Source: Planctomycetota bacterium | GTDB lineage: Bacteria > Planctomycetota > SZUA-567 > H5-PLA8 | Length of the DNA stretch: 64,000 bases | NCBI GenBank assembly: GCA_015075375.1 | Contig: JABTUM010000001.1 | Span: 2,041,201 to 2,105,200, forward strand | Reading direction: 5' to 3' | In this document: positions 26,135 through 34,965 of the stretch, in pieces | Layout: the number at the start of each line of letters is the position of its first letter | How positions within the stretch are numbered: position 1 is the stretch's first letter | The notes under the pieces: model-generated | Databases searched by the model: none | What the model was told of the DNA's origin: nothing | The model's input: only the letters and a program-made list of their open reading frames with translations | Made by a program: the position numbers and the translations under genes

Positions 26135-28438
26135 ATGACGCAGCGAACGCGAGTACATTATCGAACGCTCGTCGTGCTGCTCCTGCCGGCCTTGGGGTTG
26201 GGCGCCGCCGAAGCGGCGCGCGCGGGCGCGCCGGACCATTCCGAGCGCGCGGCGCTTCAGAACTATCTCCTCGAACGACTCGAGCAAGACAAACGCCTGT
26301 CGCTGCTGCTCCCCTTAGAGCCCGGAAAGCTCAGCCGCGGCACGCTCCTGAAAGGCGACGCAGAGAAACTCCTCGTCGAGGCGCGCGGAGGCAAGTTCGA
26401 CCTGTCCTGGGCGCTGATCGGCGATGCCGAGTTCTGCCAGATGCTGTACGGGCTGGCCGAATCGATGCCCAGTTCGGCCCAGATTCAATACCTCTGCTTC
26501 GCTCAAGCGGTGGGCCTGCATAAGACCAAGCCCTACGAATCGCTGCTCCAGAAACTTTGGAGCACCGACGCTTCCGCCGCCAAGGAAGTCAAAGCCGCCT
26601 GGGACGCCGATAGGCCGGCCGCGCCCGAAACCGAAGCGTCTCCCGGGGCCGTCGCGCCGGAGCAGACGGCTCAGTCCGGCTCCACACGCGGGCGCTCCGA
26701 TCCGCTGGCCGACTGGTGGAGCGGAGTCGTGGACTCCAACGGGAAGGTCAATGCCGCGGCCTATCGGAAGGAAGCGCTGGCCTACGACGTCTCCAGTCTG
26801 AACCGAAAGCTGGGGCCGGACTATGCTTTCTTTCAGAGCGGTAAACGCGATGAAAAGTTCCCCGACGTCTACCTGCGCCCGATCCTGGTCAACCCGCACG
26901 GCAAAAACGGAAAGGGCTCGGACTACCACCTGGGCGAGCCCATGAAAGATCCCGGGCGCTATTTCTCGACCTTCGGACAGACGGGCTATTTGCCCGACGA
27001 CCTGGCCAAGCCGGGCCTCGACCGCATGCACTTTCTCTCGGCGGGGCACAACTGCATCTCGTTCAAGCCCGAACACAGTTGGCTGGAACGCGCGCGCCCG
27101 GACCCCGGCATCGCGCGCTGGCCGGCCGGCGACGGCTACCAGCCCGTCGCGATGACCCGCAGCCACTGCATGTGGAATTGCGACGCGCTCGTCGTCTTCC
27201 GCAACGGTGTGATCGGAGCGACGGGGAACTTCACCAGCCACGACACGCACCCGTTTGTGCAGCTTCCTGCGCATAAGGTTCCGGTGGCCATCAGCATTAC
27301 CAATCGCAGCGAGTTCGCGGTCGTCGCGGTCTGGGACGTTAATGAGCTGAAAGGGCAACTGGCCGTGATCGCCTTGGGGGGCATGCATAAGACGGGGCTC
27401 ATGGCGCTGTGGGACTGGCACTATTCGCACCCGGGCCTCTTCAACCTGGGCGGTTATCACTTCATGAAACTGCTGGGCTACGTCGACTTGCCGGGCATGG
27501 CCGCGCCCTCGGCACTTATCGCTTGCGGGAATCACGGTCAAATGCGCTTCATCAACGACATGGACGGAAGCTGGATGACGTACCATGCCGGCGAAAAGGT
27601 GAAGCTCGAAGATCCCAAGTGGCGGCAGAAGTTCTGGGACGGCGACAACAAAACCGTGACGCAGACGGCCGGCTACGTCGCGGTGGTGAGCCGCTACGAA
27701 AAAAAGATCGCCTTCGTGGACCTGGAGCCGCTCTTCGCTTACTACCGCGAGATGTACTTCACAACTCAGGATCGCTACGAAAAGACGCGCAAGCAAGGGC
27801 CGGCGCCGGACGCTTGGCCCTATTCGTTCGAGCACGAGCCGAAGCAGATGCCCAAGCTGGTGAAGGTCGAGAAGATTCCCTACAAGTACCCGCCCACCGC
27901 GGTGATGGCGCGGCTCGAAGCCGGGAAAGACGGTTGGGTCGCGATGACGACGGTGGACGGGCGCTGCTTCGTCTACCGCATCGCCGGACTGGGCGCCGAA
28001 GGCCCGGTGGCGCCTCAGGAAATTCGGGCCGTCGGGGCGTTCGAAGTGGGCCAGAATCCGGTGCAGCTCGCCTTCAAGAACGGCCGGCACGTGCGGGACG
28101 AGTTTCTGCTGGTCAGCCGCGGCTCGCGTGAAATCCAATGGATCAAGATTGACGGCGACGGCGGAAGCGTTACCAAGCGCCTGCGCGATGCGCGGCTCGT
28201 CGATCCCGTCTGCGTGGACGATGCCGACAACAACGGATCGAGCGTGCCGGTGATTACCGTTGCGGACTTCAAAAGCCGCTTGGTGGTTAACTACCGCTAC
28301 GGCAAGGCCGACCTGCACACGAACGGCGTTAAGCAGGAGTACGGGCTGGGCCCCGAAGGCAAGGACGAGTTCGAATGCGGCGGCGGAATGGCCTTCCCCG
28401 GCCATCCGTTTCTCGTCAGCGGCGCGAACCTGCCCTGA
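26135..28438 (+). CDS. exported protein of unknown function, third gene of the lyase operon
   Basis: This gene encodes 767 residues with an N-terminal signal peptide (YRTLVVLLLPALGLGAAEAARAGA). GGAG at 26121-26124 precedes the ATG. After a helical part (about 35-180) comes a long region of strands and aromatic segments (SAGHNCISFKPEHSW, PVAISITNRSEFAVVAVWDV, FNLGGYHFMKLLGY, EFLLVSRGSREIQWIKID) that may be a beta-propeller. I recognise no family and no active site. It lies 22 bases after the HEAT gene on the same strand, so it most likely belongs to the same transcript and acts outside the cytoplasm on the same substrate. Confidence 0.7.
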   Translation: MTQRTRVHYRTLVVLLLPALGLGAAEAARAGAPDHSERAALQNYLLERLEQDKRLSLLLPLEPGKLSRGTLLKGDAEKLLVEARGGKFDLSWALIGDAEFCQMLYGLAESMPSSAQIQYLCFAQAVGLHKTKPYESLLQKLWSTDASAAKEVKAAWDADRPAAPETEASPGAVAPEQTAQSGSTRGRSDPLADWWSGVVDSNGKVNAAAYRKEALAYDVSSLNRKLGPDYAFFQSGKRDEKFPDVYLRPILVNPHGKNGKGSDYHLGEPMKDPGRYFSTFGQTGYLPDDLAKPGLDRMHFLSAGHNCISFKPEHSWLERARPDPGIARWPAGDGYQPVAMTRSHCMWNCDALVVFRNGVIGATGNFTSHDTHPFVQLPAHKVPVAISITNRSEFAVVAVWDVNELKGQLAVIALGGMHKTGLMALWDWHYSHPGLFNLGGYHFMKLLGYVDLPGMAAPSALIACGNHGQMRFINDMDGSWMTYHAGEKVKLEDPKWRQKFWDGDNKTVTQTAGYVAVVSRYEKKIAFVDLEPLFAYYREMYFTTQDRYEKTRKQGPAPDAWPYSFEHEPKQMPKLVKVEKIPYKYPPTAVMARLEAGKDGWVAMTTVDGRCFVYRIAGLGAEGPVAPQEIRAVGAFEVGQNPVQLAFKNGRHVRDEFLLVSRGSREIQWIKIDGDGGSVTKRLRDARLVDPVCVDDADNNGSSVPVITVADFKSRLVVNYRYGKADLHTNGVKQEYGLGPEGKDEFECGGGMAFPGHPFLVSGANLP

Positions 28439-28478
28439 GGGGATGCGAAAAGAAGGTCGGTAATGCGTGCAACGCTGC

Positions 28479-28509
28479 AGACCCCTCGGCCCCGCGGGCC
28501 GAGGGGTCT
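28479..28509. terminator. strong hairpin between convergent genes
   Basis: A perfect 14-bp inverted repeat (AGACCCCTCGGCCC, loop CGC, and its complement) lies between the convergent ends at 28438 and 28516. There is no clear T-run on either side, so it may act as a bidirectional, partly factor-assisted terminator or as an mRNA 3'-end stabiliser. Confidence 0.7.
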
Positions 28510-28515
28510 GGCGCA

Positions 28516-31500
28516 TCAGCGTTTCACAATCACCTTCACCGTGTCGGTATCCGCATCGTCACCGTCATGAACGGTGACGCGCAGCACGTAGGTGCCGGGC
28601 CTGGAGAAGGTGGCTTCAGGCTGTTCGGCTTCGGGCGTGCAATTGTCCGAGAAGGTCACCACGCCAGGGCCGCTGACCTTGGTCCAGATGTAAATCATCT
28701 CGTCAGGCGCTTCGTCCACATCTTCAGCAGCCACTCCTAGGAATGTCGATCCCGCCACCTTGATCCGCGCCGGTGAGGCCCATGGGCTGCTGATGATTTC
28801 AGGCGGCGTATTGGCCAGATTCCCGGCCACGGAGCCCTGGAAATTCCGGCTCGTCAGATTCGCACTCACCGTAACCGGATTGGTGAAGTTGGCGGGCGTG
28901 AAAGTGTAACCGGCGAGGCTGGCGGTCAGCGTGTAGGTACCGGCCGGCACCCCGCTTAGGGTATAGGTCCACTTCTGATTCTTGCCCTTGCCGGTGAGTT
29001 TGCTGGTCGTGCTGCGCGTACCGTCGCTGACGGTGACGGCCTGCGCCACGCCCAGGATTTCACCCGAGATGGCATAGGAGGTCGTGCCGCCGCCCGCCGC
29101 GAAGTTGATCCCGCTGCGATTGCCGGAGACGGACAGCGGATTCGTCCAGCCGCTGGGGACGAGGGTGTAGCCGGTGAGCGTCGCCGTGAGCGTGTAACTT
29201 CCCTGCGGGACGTTGGAGAGCGTGTAGACCCAGCGCTTGTTTTTCCCGCTGCCGGATTGGTAGGAGGTCGTGCTGCGAGTTCCGTCGCTGATCGTGACGG
29301 AAGCCGTCACGCCGGTGATTTCGCCGCTGATGCTGTAGACCGGAGCCACGAAGTTGCGCGCCGTGAGATTAGCGCCCGCGATCGTAACGGGGTTGCTCCA
29401 GCCGCTGGGATTGTAGTTCAGACCCGACTTGGTGGCGGTGAGCGTATAAGTGCCGTTGGGCACGTTGGCAATGGTATAGGTGCCGTTGGAGGCCGTGAGC
29501 ACCGAGCGCGTACCGTCGCTGACCGTGACGCCAGAAACCGCCACGCCGGCGGCGGTCACCGTTCCCGCGATGGAATAGGTGGGAATCGATCCGGTAAAGT
29601 TGACGCCCGTGGCGCTGGGTCCGACTACGACGGGATTCGCGAAACCCGAAGCGGTGAAGGTGTAACCGTATTTGACTGCGCTGACGTTAAAGGATCCGGC
29701 GGGCAAGCCGGCGAGTTCGAAGTTGCCGTCGCTGTCGGTCCAGACGGTGCGGTAATTGGCATCCGTCGTTCCCAGGCCATTATGCACGCGAACGCCTTCC
29801 ACCGGCGCGCCGCCATGAGTAATGCGTCCGGCGATCCGGTAAGTACCCGGGGCGCCGACCGTGACGACCACGTAGTCGCTTGCCACGCCGCCCTTCATGT
29901 CGCTGACCGTGCAGCGGACCACGTATTCCTTGGCCGTCGTCCAGCTCTTGCTGGCCGTCGCGGCGTTGGCGCCGAAGGTGGTGTCGCCGAAGTCCCAGAA
30001 GTATGCGAGCGTGTCGCCGTTGGCGTCGGAGGCGCTGGCCGTGAAGTTAACCGCCACGCCGGTGCCCACCGCGGTGGCGCTCGCCGAAAGGTTCAGCGAC
30101 GGGGCGCTGTTGCCCGAGAAGGTGCCGATGTTGACGACGACATCGATCGATTCGGGCGCGGTGCCGCCTTTGCGAATGGGGGTAATGTGCACGCCCGCGC
30201 TTGTGTCGGAGAAGGTGCGTCCGATCACTACTGCCGAGTCGCTCTTGCCGCTGGACGTGCCAGGCGTGGTGTCGAGCAACTGGCTGCCGGCATTGCTGCT
30301 CGCCCAAGGATCCCAGTGCAGGTCCACGCCGCTCATCAGCCAGCGATTGGACGTGAATTTCTGGCGGAAGTTCAGCCAGTAATCCCGGTCGGCGTCCTTG
30401 CGGATCTTTAACGCGTAGGGCGTCCCCGAGACCAAGTTCGCGTGGTCAAACGAGGTGATGCGGTAGGTGCCGCTGGCGGTGATCGTGGTCACGTTGGTGG
30501 TGGGGAGCCAATCGAGCCGGTTCTTCTCGTAGGCGTTGAAATGGTAGGCGCCGGCGTTGGCCGAACCCATCGTGTCGAAGCTGTCGCCGTATTCGTTGTT
30601 GCTGCCGGGGCCGATGACGCTGTCGCCGGTGGCCGTCCAGTAGTTGGCATGCCAGAGGCCGAAGTTGTGCCCGAACTCGTGCGCCGCAACGCCGGCCGTG
30701 GCGCTCTTGAGCCAGCAGCCGCGTGCGCCGACGTATGCCTGCCCACCGTAGCTTCCCGGACCGCCCTTCCAGCAGACGGCATCCAGCGTGTAGTTCGTAT
30801 AGTTATATCCGGCGTTGGAAGCTTCGGTGCGCGCGTGGCTGTACAGCACGCTGTCGCCGTTCGTGATGTAGTAGGACTCCGGATTGGGCAGCGTCAGCAA
30901 GGGCGTAAAGGTGGACGTCATGGTCGTCGCGCCGTACGAGTTCTCTTGAACGAAGGCGGCGCAACCGTTCATCATGTTCGTCAACGTCGTGGCGCTGTGG
31001 TAGTTGGTCGTCGTATCCGAGAACTTGATGTTGATGATCAGTACGGTCTTTTCGCCGGTGGTCCAGGCCGACTGCGCGATGACTTCCCCACCGCTGCTGC
31101 CCGTGCCGCCTTCCTGCGCAATAAGCTGCTCTTCGAGCGGGAGAATGTGCCCGCCACTGCAAAGGTAGTAGATGACGCCGCCGGCATCGACGGCTACTTC
31201 GCGCGATGCGATTTTCGAGATCGGGCAGCGCGTATCCTCGTTGGCGACCGGAAGCTTCGGATCGGGAACTTCGCCCATCGCCAGCACGCGCAAGGGACTG
31301 GCGCTCAAAGCCATCTGCTTGTCCAGCACCACACCGTGAATCGGGATGCCCGAACGCGTCGTCTGGGTGAGGCGGCGGCCGTAAACGTGCGCTTGGTAGC
31401 GCTGCCCATCCACATCCACGAAGCGCCGGATCGGTGCTTCGCCGCTGTCCGGATCGACCAAGGCTGCTACGACGGAGAAATCGCCTTTGGCGTCGATCCA

Positions 31501-31977
31501 GCGTTCCATTTGGCCGCGCACGGCTTCGGGAAGCTGCTTAGCCTTGAACGCAGGAACCGCATGCTCCAGCGCCCGTTCAGGCGCCGCAGGAATCAATCGC
31601 GCCATGATGGCGCGGCGTCGCGCGGCCAAGCGCGAGCCTTCTTCCGCCAAAGCCGGGCGAGATTCCTCGGCGGCTTCCAGGTAGCGTTCGGTCCAAGCCG
31701 TAAATTCGGCCAGAACCTGCTCGTCGGAGGCATCCACAACCGGAACCGGCGCCCGTTCGTCGCTTCCGGCCACCAAGGTCGGCTGTTGAACCTGGACGGG
31801 GGCCGGCAACAAGGCCGGAGTTTGCTCAAGCCGTTCCCGACCGTTCAGGAAGGCCAGGAAGCTCAGACCTAGGCAGAAAACCAAGGCGGCCAAGGCCGCC
31901 CATGCCGCAGTTCGGCGAACTTCTCCCTGCTGCACAGGTGCGCCCTCCTGAGTCCGTTCCGTTTTGCCTTCCTTCAT
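28516..31977 (-). CDS. secreted M11-like (gametolysin-type) metalloprotease with PKD and Ig-like repeats
   Basis: The product is 1153 residues. An N-terminal hydrophobic segment (about 24-44, AAWAALAALVFCLGLSFLAFL) is a signal or signal anchor. The catalytic domain contains the zincin motif HEFGHNFGLWH (near residue 432), with two zinc histidines, the catalytic Glu and the third His at the extended position, then a downstream DTMGSA Met-turn candidate. This pattern fits peptidase family M11 and related metzincins. A PKD-like domain follows (AYFWDFGDTTFG), then four tandem ~75-residue Ig-like modules and a last domain with DVDEAPDEMIYIWTKVSGPG. It is divergent from the ECF sigma gene, so that sigma/FecR pair could control it, but no direct evidence is visible. 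Confidence 0.83.
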   Translation of the reverse strand: MKEGKTERTQEGAPVQQGEVRRTAAWAALAALVFCLGLSFLAFLNGRERLEQTPALLPAPVQVQQPTLVAGSDERAPVPVVDASDEQVLAEFTAWTERYLEAAEESRPALAEEGSRLAARRRAIMARLIPAAPERALEHAVPAFKAKQLPEAVRGQMERWIDAKGDFSVVAALVDPDSGEAPIRRFVDVDGQRYQAHVYGRRLTQTTRSGIPIHGVVLDKQMALSASPLRVLAMGEVPDPKLPVANEDTRCPISKIASREVAVDAGGVIYYLCSGGHILPLEEQLIAQEGGTGSSGGEVIAQSAWTTGEKTVLIINIKFSDTTTNYHSATTLTNMMNGCAAFVQENSYGATTMTSTFTPLLTLPNPESYYITNGDSVLYSHARTEASNAGYNYTNYTLDAVCWKGGPGSYGGQAYVGARGCWLKSATAGVAAHEFGHNFGLWHANYWTATGDSVIGPGSNNEYGDSFDTMGSANAGAYHFNAYEKNRLDWLPTTNVTTITASGTYRITSFDHANLVSGTPYALKIRKDADRDYWLNFRQKFTSNRWLMSGVDLHWDPWASSNAGSQLLDTTPGTSSGKSDSAVVIGRTFSDTSAGVHITPIRKGGTAPESIDVVVNIGTFSGNSAPSLNLSASATAVGTGVAVNFTASASDANGDTLAYFWDFGDTTFGANAATASKSWTTAKEYVVRCTVSDMKGGVASDYVVVTVGAPGTYRIAGRITHGGAPVEGVRVHNGLGTTDANYRTVWTDSDGNFELAGLPAGSFNVSAVKYGYTFTASGFANPVVVGPSATGVNFTGSIPTYSIAGTVTAAGVAVSGVTVSDGTRSVLTASNGTYTIANVPNGTYTLTATKSGLNYNPSGWSNPVTIAGANLTARNFVAPVYSISGEITGVTASVTISDGTRSTTSYQSGSGKNKRWVYTLSNVPQGSYTLTATLTGYTLVPSGWTNPLSVSGNRSGINFAAGGGTTSYAISGEILGVAQAVTVSDGTRSTTSKLTGKGKNQKWTYTLSGVPAGTYTLTASLAGYTFTPANFTNPVTVSANLTSRNFQGSVAGNLANTPPEIISSPWASPARIKVAGSTFLGVAAEDVDEAPDEMIYIWTKVSGPGVVTFSDNCTPEAEQPEATFSRPGTYVLRVTVHDGDDADTDTVKVIVKR
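28853..29849 (-). repeat. four tandem carboxypeptidase-regulatory-like modules within the metalloprotease gene
   Basis: The 3' part of the protease gene encodes four tandem modules, each starting Y(R/S/A)I(A/S)G and including a V.DGTRS segment (three of four), a GTYTLTA-type strand and a closing NF. The last two are the most alike, which suggests internal duplication. Such modules act as surface spacers or binding units. Confidence 0.7.
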
Positions 31978-32074
31978 GTGTCATCCCCCGAGAGGTCCTT
32001 AAATCGCGTGTCCAGGCATGTTCGCAGTGCGGCACGTGTGACAACAAATTCTCCAAACAATGCGCTCATGAGGT

Positions 32075-32111
32075 CGTAAGTGTGGTGCGCGAGGTGATTG
32101 CGCGACTTACG
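32075..32111. promoter_or_regulatory. inverted repeat upstream of the ECF sigma gene
   Basis: CGTAAGT at 32075-32081 and ACTTACG at 32105-32111 form a 7-bp inverted repeat with GCGC on both inner sides. It lies about 70 bases before the sigma factor ATG, between two divergent genes. It could be an operator or an mRNA leader hairpin; this is only a structural observation. Confidence 0.3.
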
Positions 32112-32182
32112 CCATCTTTCCAGTTCTTAGCGATTCGGTGTCACGGCCGGCCAACAGGCGACATGCCTAGGTAGGGAATGAC

Positions 32183-32758
32183 ATGGCGGAAGTCTCGGAC
32201 TTGCCCGATTTGGTCGAGTCTGCCCGCCTGGGGGACGTGCGCGCCTTCGAAGCATTGGTGGTGCGCTTCGGGCCCGCGGTACGCGCCATGTGCTTGTTGC
32301 GCGCCGCCGATCCTGAGTGGGCCGACGACCTGAGCCAGCAGGTGTTTCTCACGGCTTGGCGTCGCATGTCCGAATTGCGCCCCCACTCGAACTTTTGGGC
32401 TTGGCTGGAGTCGATTGCCCGCAACCACCTCTTAAATGAGTGGCGGCGGATCCAGCGGGAACGGGGCTTCAAGCAGCGCTACACGGTGGCGTGGCTGGCG
32501 CAGCAGGAGTCGATCGCGGAGACAGAGCAGCCGGGCGATCTGTTGGCGCGCACCGGCGCTTTGAACGCCTGTCTGGAGCAGTTGCCGGAACACTTAAGGA
32601 AAATGGTTTCGATGCGTTACGCGGAAGGTTGCACTTCGGATCAGATTGCCGACGAGTTGGGCGGATCGGCCGATTCGGTCCGCCAGACGCTCGTCCGCCT
32701 GCGTGACAAACTTCGCGACTGCATCGAGCAGCGGCGCCAAGGGACGCAGCTCTCATGA
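32183..32758 (+). CDS. ECF-type RNA polymerase sigma factor
   Basis: This gene encodes 191 residues with the two domains of extracytoplasmic-function sigma factors. Region 2 spans about 20-85 (VRAFEALVVRFGPAVRAMCLL, DDLSQQVFLTAWRRM, FWAWLESIARNHLLNEWRR). Region 4 spans about 125-180 (LEQLPEHLRKMVSMRYAEG, SDQIADELGGSADSVRQTLV). The linker FKQRYTVAWLAQQESIAE is longer than in minimal members, as in sigma factors of the planctomycete type. The ATG is preceded by a weak GGTAGGG ribosome site. The next gene, a FecR-type membrane protein, starts inside the stop codon (ATGA), which is the usual arrangement for an ECF sigma and its membrane regulator. Confidence 0.92.
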   Translation: MAEVSDLPDLVESARLGDVRAFEALVVRFGPAVRAMCLLRAADPEWADDLSQQVFLTAWRRMSELRPHSNFWAWLESIARNHLLNEWRRIQRERGFKQRYTVAWLAQQESIAETEQPGDLLARTGALNACLEQLPEHLRKMVSMRYAEGCTSDQIADELGGSADSVRQTLVRLRDKLRDCIEQRRQGTQLS

Positions 32759-34563
32759 TCGCCTCCGCGTCCGCTTACCGCGCTCCCGAGTTCGAAACGC
32801 TCATGGCGCGCTTCTTCGACGGCGTGCTCACCGAGGCGGAAGACCGCGCGTTTTCGGAACTGTTGGCGGCGAGCCCGGAGCGCGCCAAGCGCTTCCTGGA
32901 GCAGGTGCGCATGGAGCGCGCGCTCGGCGGGGCCATGAACCAACGGATCGAGCGCGATGCGTTCGTGACTGCGGTCATGCGCGGCGTAAAATTGGCGCAA
33001 GACGGTTCCGATACGGAGCGTTTCGCGCGCATCGTGGCGAAACAGGCGCGTGGCGTTTCCCAGCGCCGGATGGCGTCGCGGCGGTCGCGTGTCAGCCTGC
33101 GCGGGCGCCGGACCGAACCGGCTCCTGGCGTGGCCTTGTGGTTACCGGTTTTGGGCGCCGCCGCCTTGGTAAGCTTGGTCGTCCTGTTGGGCGGCTCGTC
33201 CGGAAGCGGCCGCCCGGGCACGAGCGCCGCCGCCACATCCAAGCCCGCCGAGCCCGCGGACCAATACCGCCCGTCCGATTTCGCACGCGCAGCGCCTGCG
33301 GCCGAATCCGAATCCGCGACGCCCGGAAAATTCGAGCCCTTGCCGGAACAGCCGCATCCCGAATTCGAGCCGGATGCGCTCGCTCAGGCGGATCCAGCAC
33401 CTGCCGAACCCTTTGAGCCCGAACCGGTGGAACCTGGAGGCGAATCGCCGCGACCCGCGCCTGCGGAACTTCCTAATGCCCTAGGGGCAAAACCCGCTCG
33501 CGAAGCGGAACGCGTGCTGGCTCACGTCGTGCGCGTGGCCGGCGTCAGCGCGAAATTGCGCTCCGCGGATGGCGAGCGCGATCTCGTCGAGCGACAAGCG
33601 CTGTCCACGGGCAATACGCTCGTTCTGAAGTCCGAGGGCGGCGCGGCGACGGCCGCGGAGCAGGCCGGTGCGGAACTCGCGCTCGAAAACGGCACGTCGA
33701 TCTGGCTGGACCCCGATTCGGCCCTGCGCTTCGACGCGCATGGCGCCGCGGTGCTGGAGGCGGGCTCGCTGGCCTTCCGCGTGGCCGGTCCGGCGCAGGC
33801 GGAGGCTTGGAAGCTGCAGGTCGATTCAGGCCCGCAAGTCGCGGCGAAGAGTGCCGCGGCTCGTGTTCGGCGCGACGCAACCAATCGGCGTGTGGTCGTG
33901 CTGGTAGACGAAGGCCGCGCGGAAATTTCGAACTTGGGAGCAAAGGAGGTGGTCGTCGCCAACCACGGCTGCGTCTCGCCCTTCCAATCGACGCCCGGCA
34001 GCCCGTATCTCTTCCAAACCCTGAAAGGTAGCGGGATCGTTACGCAGCCGCCTCCCAGTGCCACGGATTCCGGCAGTGGCGCACGAGAAAGCTCTACCGG
34101 CGAAGCCGCGGGTGCGGTTCCGGCGCCAGACGGCTCGGGAACGGATTCCGACGGCAGCGGTACAGGCGCGGGTCCTAGCCCGGGCAAGCCCAGCGGAAGC
34201 AGCACCGGCACCGGGAAGACCGGAGGAAGCGGCAACGCCAATCCCCCGGGCGCAAGCGGCGGCACAGGCAACGGCGGCGGTTCAGGTGCGAGCAAAACGG
34301 GGGGCTCAGGAAACGGTACTCCCCCCGGCGCAGGCGGCAGCGGCACGGGCGCCGGGTCCGGAAACGGCACCGGACGCGGGCCAAGTGGCGGAACACCCCC
34401 GGGTGCGGGCAGCGGCCGCACGGGCGCCGGGTCCGGAACAGGCGGAACGGGACGCGGCAGTGGCGCAGGTGGCGGCGCACCGGCGGGCACCGGCCGCGGC
34501 TCAGGCAGTCCGCCTCCCAAGAGCGGCGGACCCAAAGCCGGCAAAGGCAGCGGGCTTAAATAA
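32755..34563 (+). CDS. FecR-type transmembrane sigma regulator with long Gly/Ser/Pro-rich tail
   Basis: The 602-residue product has a cytoplasmic N-terminal region (LMARFFDGVLTEAEDRAFSE, then ERAKRFLEQVRMERAL) like the short anti-sigma part of FecR-type regulators. One membrane helix follows at about 122-146 (GVALWLPVLGAAALVSLVVLL), then a Pro/Glu-rich spacer. The FecR-like beta domain is at about 255-400 (VLAHVVRVAGVSAKLR, GTSIWLDPDSALRFDAHG, RVVVLVDEGRAEISN). The last ~170 residues are low-complexity Gly/Ser/Thr/Pro, probably a disordered extracytoplasmic tail. Overlap with the sigma gene (ATGA) supports joint action. I infer that it senses an envelope signal and controls the sigma factor. 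Confidence 0.85.
   Translation: MIASASAYRAPEFETLMARFFDGVLTEAEDRAFSELLAASPERAKRFLEQVRMERALGGAMNQRIERDAFVTAVMRGVKLAQDGSDTERFARIVAKQARGVSQRRMASRRSRVSLRGRRTEPAPGVALWLPVLGAAALVSLVVLLGGSSGSGRPGTSAAATSKPAEPADQYRPSDFARAAPAAESESATPGKFEPLPEQPHPEFEPDALAQADPAPAEPFEPEPVEPGGESPRPAPAELPNALGAKPAREAERVLAHVVRVAGVSAKLRSADGERDLVERQALSTGNTLVLKSEGGAATAAEQAGAELALENGTSIWLDPDSALRFDAHGAAVLEAGSLAFRVAGPAQAEAWKLQVDSGPQVAAKSAAARVRRDATNRRVVVLVDEGRAEISNLGAKEVVVANHGCVSPFQSTPGSPYLFQTLKGSGIVTQPPPSATDSGSGARESSTGEAAGAVPAPDGSGTDSDGSGTGAGPSPGKPSGSSTGTGKTGGSGNANPPGASGGTGNGGGSGASKTGGSGNGTPPGAGGSGTGAGSGNGTGRGPSGGTPPGAGSGRTGAGSGTGGTGRGSGAGGGAPAGTGRGSGSPPPKSGGPKAGKGSGLK
34063..34560 (+). repeat. Gly/Ser/Thr/Pro low-complexity coding repeat
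   Basis: The end of the FecR-type gene consists of short degenerate units such as GSGTGAGSG, GGTPPGAGS and GTGRGSG. They code for an unstructured tail of about 165 residues. The units are too irregular to be a clean tandem array. Confidence 0.7.
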
Positions 34564-34565
34564 AA

Positions 34566-34589
34566 ACAGCCACCCGCTGGGGTGGCTGT
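34566..34589 (-). terminator. intrinsic terminator of the tRNA-Asp transcript, shared 3' end with the FecR-type gene
   Basis: A 10-bp inverted repeat (ACAGCCACCC, loop GCTG, complement) ends at 34589. Read on the minus strand it is followed by TTTTTA, so it is a good intrinsic terminator for the tRNA transcribed toward it. On the plus strand it follows the FecR-type stop directly but lacks a T-run. Confidence 0.75.
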
Positions 34590-34652
34590 CATGCCTGCGT
34601 ATCGAATTCTACCGGCCCATCCATCCGACTCGGTTGCAGGGTCCCACAATTT

Positions 34653-34729
34653 TGGCGGGCCCGACGGGACTCGAACCCGCAACCCTCGGATCGACAGTCC
34701 GATACTCTAACCAATTGAGCTACGGGCCC
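34653..34729 (-). tRNA. tRNA-Asp (anticodon GTC)
   Basis: The 77-base gene folds into a full cloverleaf. The acceptor stem pairs GGGCCCG with CGGGCCC, the D-arm contains AGCTCAATTGGTTAGAG, and the anticodon stem-loop is TCGGA-CTGTCGA-TCCGA with GTC as anticodon. The T-arm has the GTTCGAGTC loop. The 3' CCA is encoded (34653-34655). A hairpin terminator lies 64 bases downstream. Bases 34730-34965, between this tRNA and the MerR-type gene, show nothing else I can support. Confidence 0.97.
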
Positions 34730-34965
34730 GCGTTTTGCCGTGCTCAGCCTGGACCGGCTGCTTTAGGCCACCCATCCAGGGAGCGCTTTTCTACAGCAAG
34801 GCCGCAGGCTTGCAAGTGCCGGTTCGAGACTGAAAATGCGGCTTGCCGGGTGAGCGGCCCGAGGCCCGGCCACCCTTCGATAACTCAATGCTGGCCACCG
34901 GCTTGACCGCCTGCGGCGGGGACGTACCATGAGGCGGCATGGAGGCTGATCAAGAAGGAGCGGCC

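Noticed and set aside
16890..32146. Shared 14-base string TCGGTGTCACGGCC just before the GntR-type gene and the ECF sigma gene
   Set aside because: Several 14-base matches are expected by chance in 64 kb, and the two sites have no other similarity or common spacing to the start codons.
34730..34965. Possible second tRNA around the GGTTCGAGAC string at 34821
   Set aside because: Only a T-loop-like string is present; no anticodon arm or acceptor stem can be built around it.
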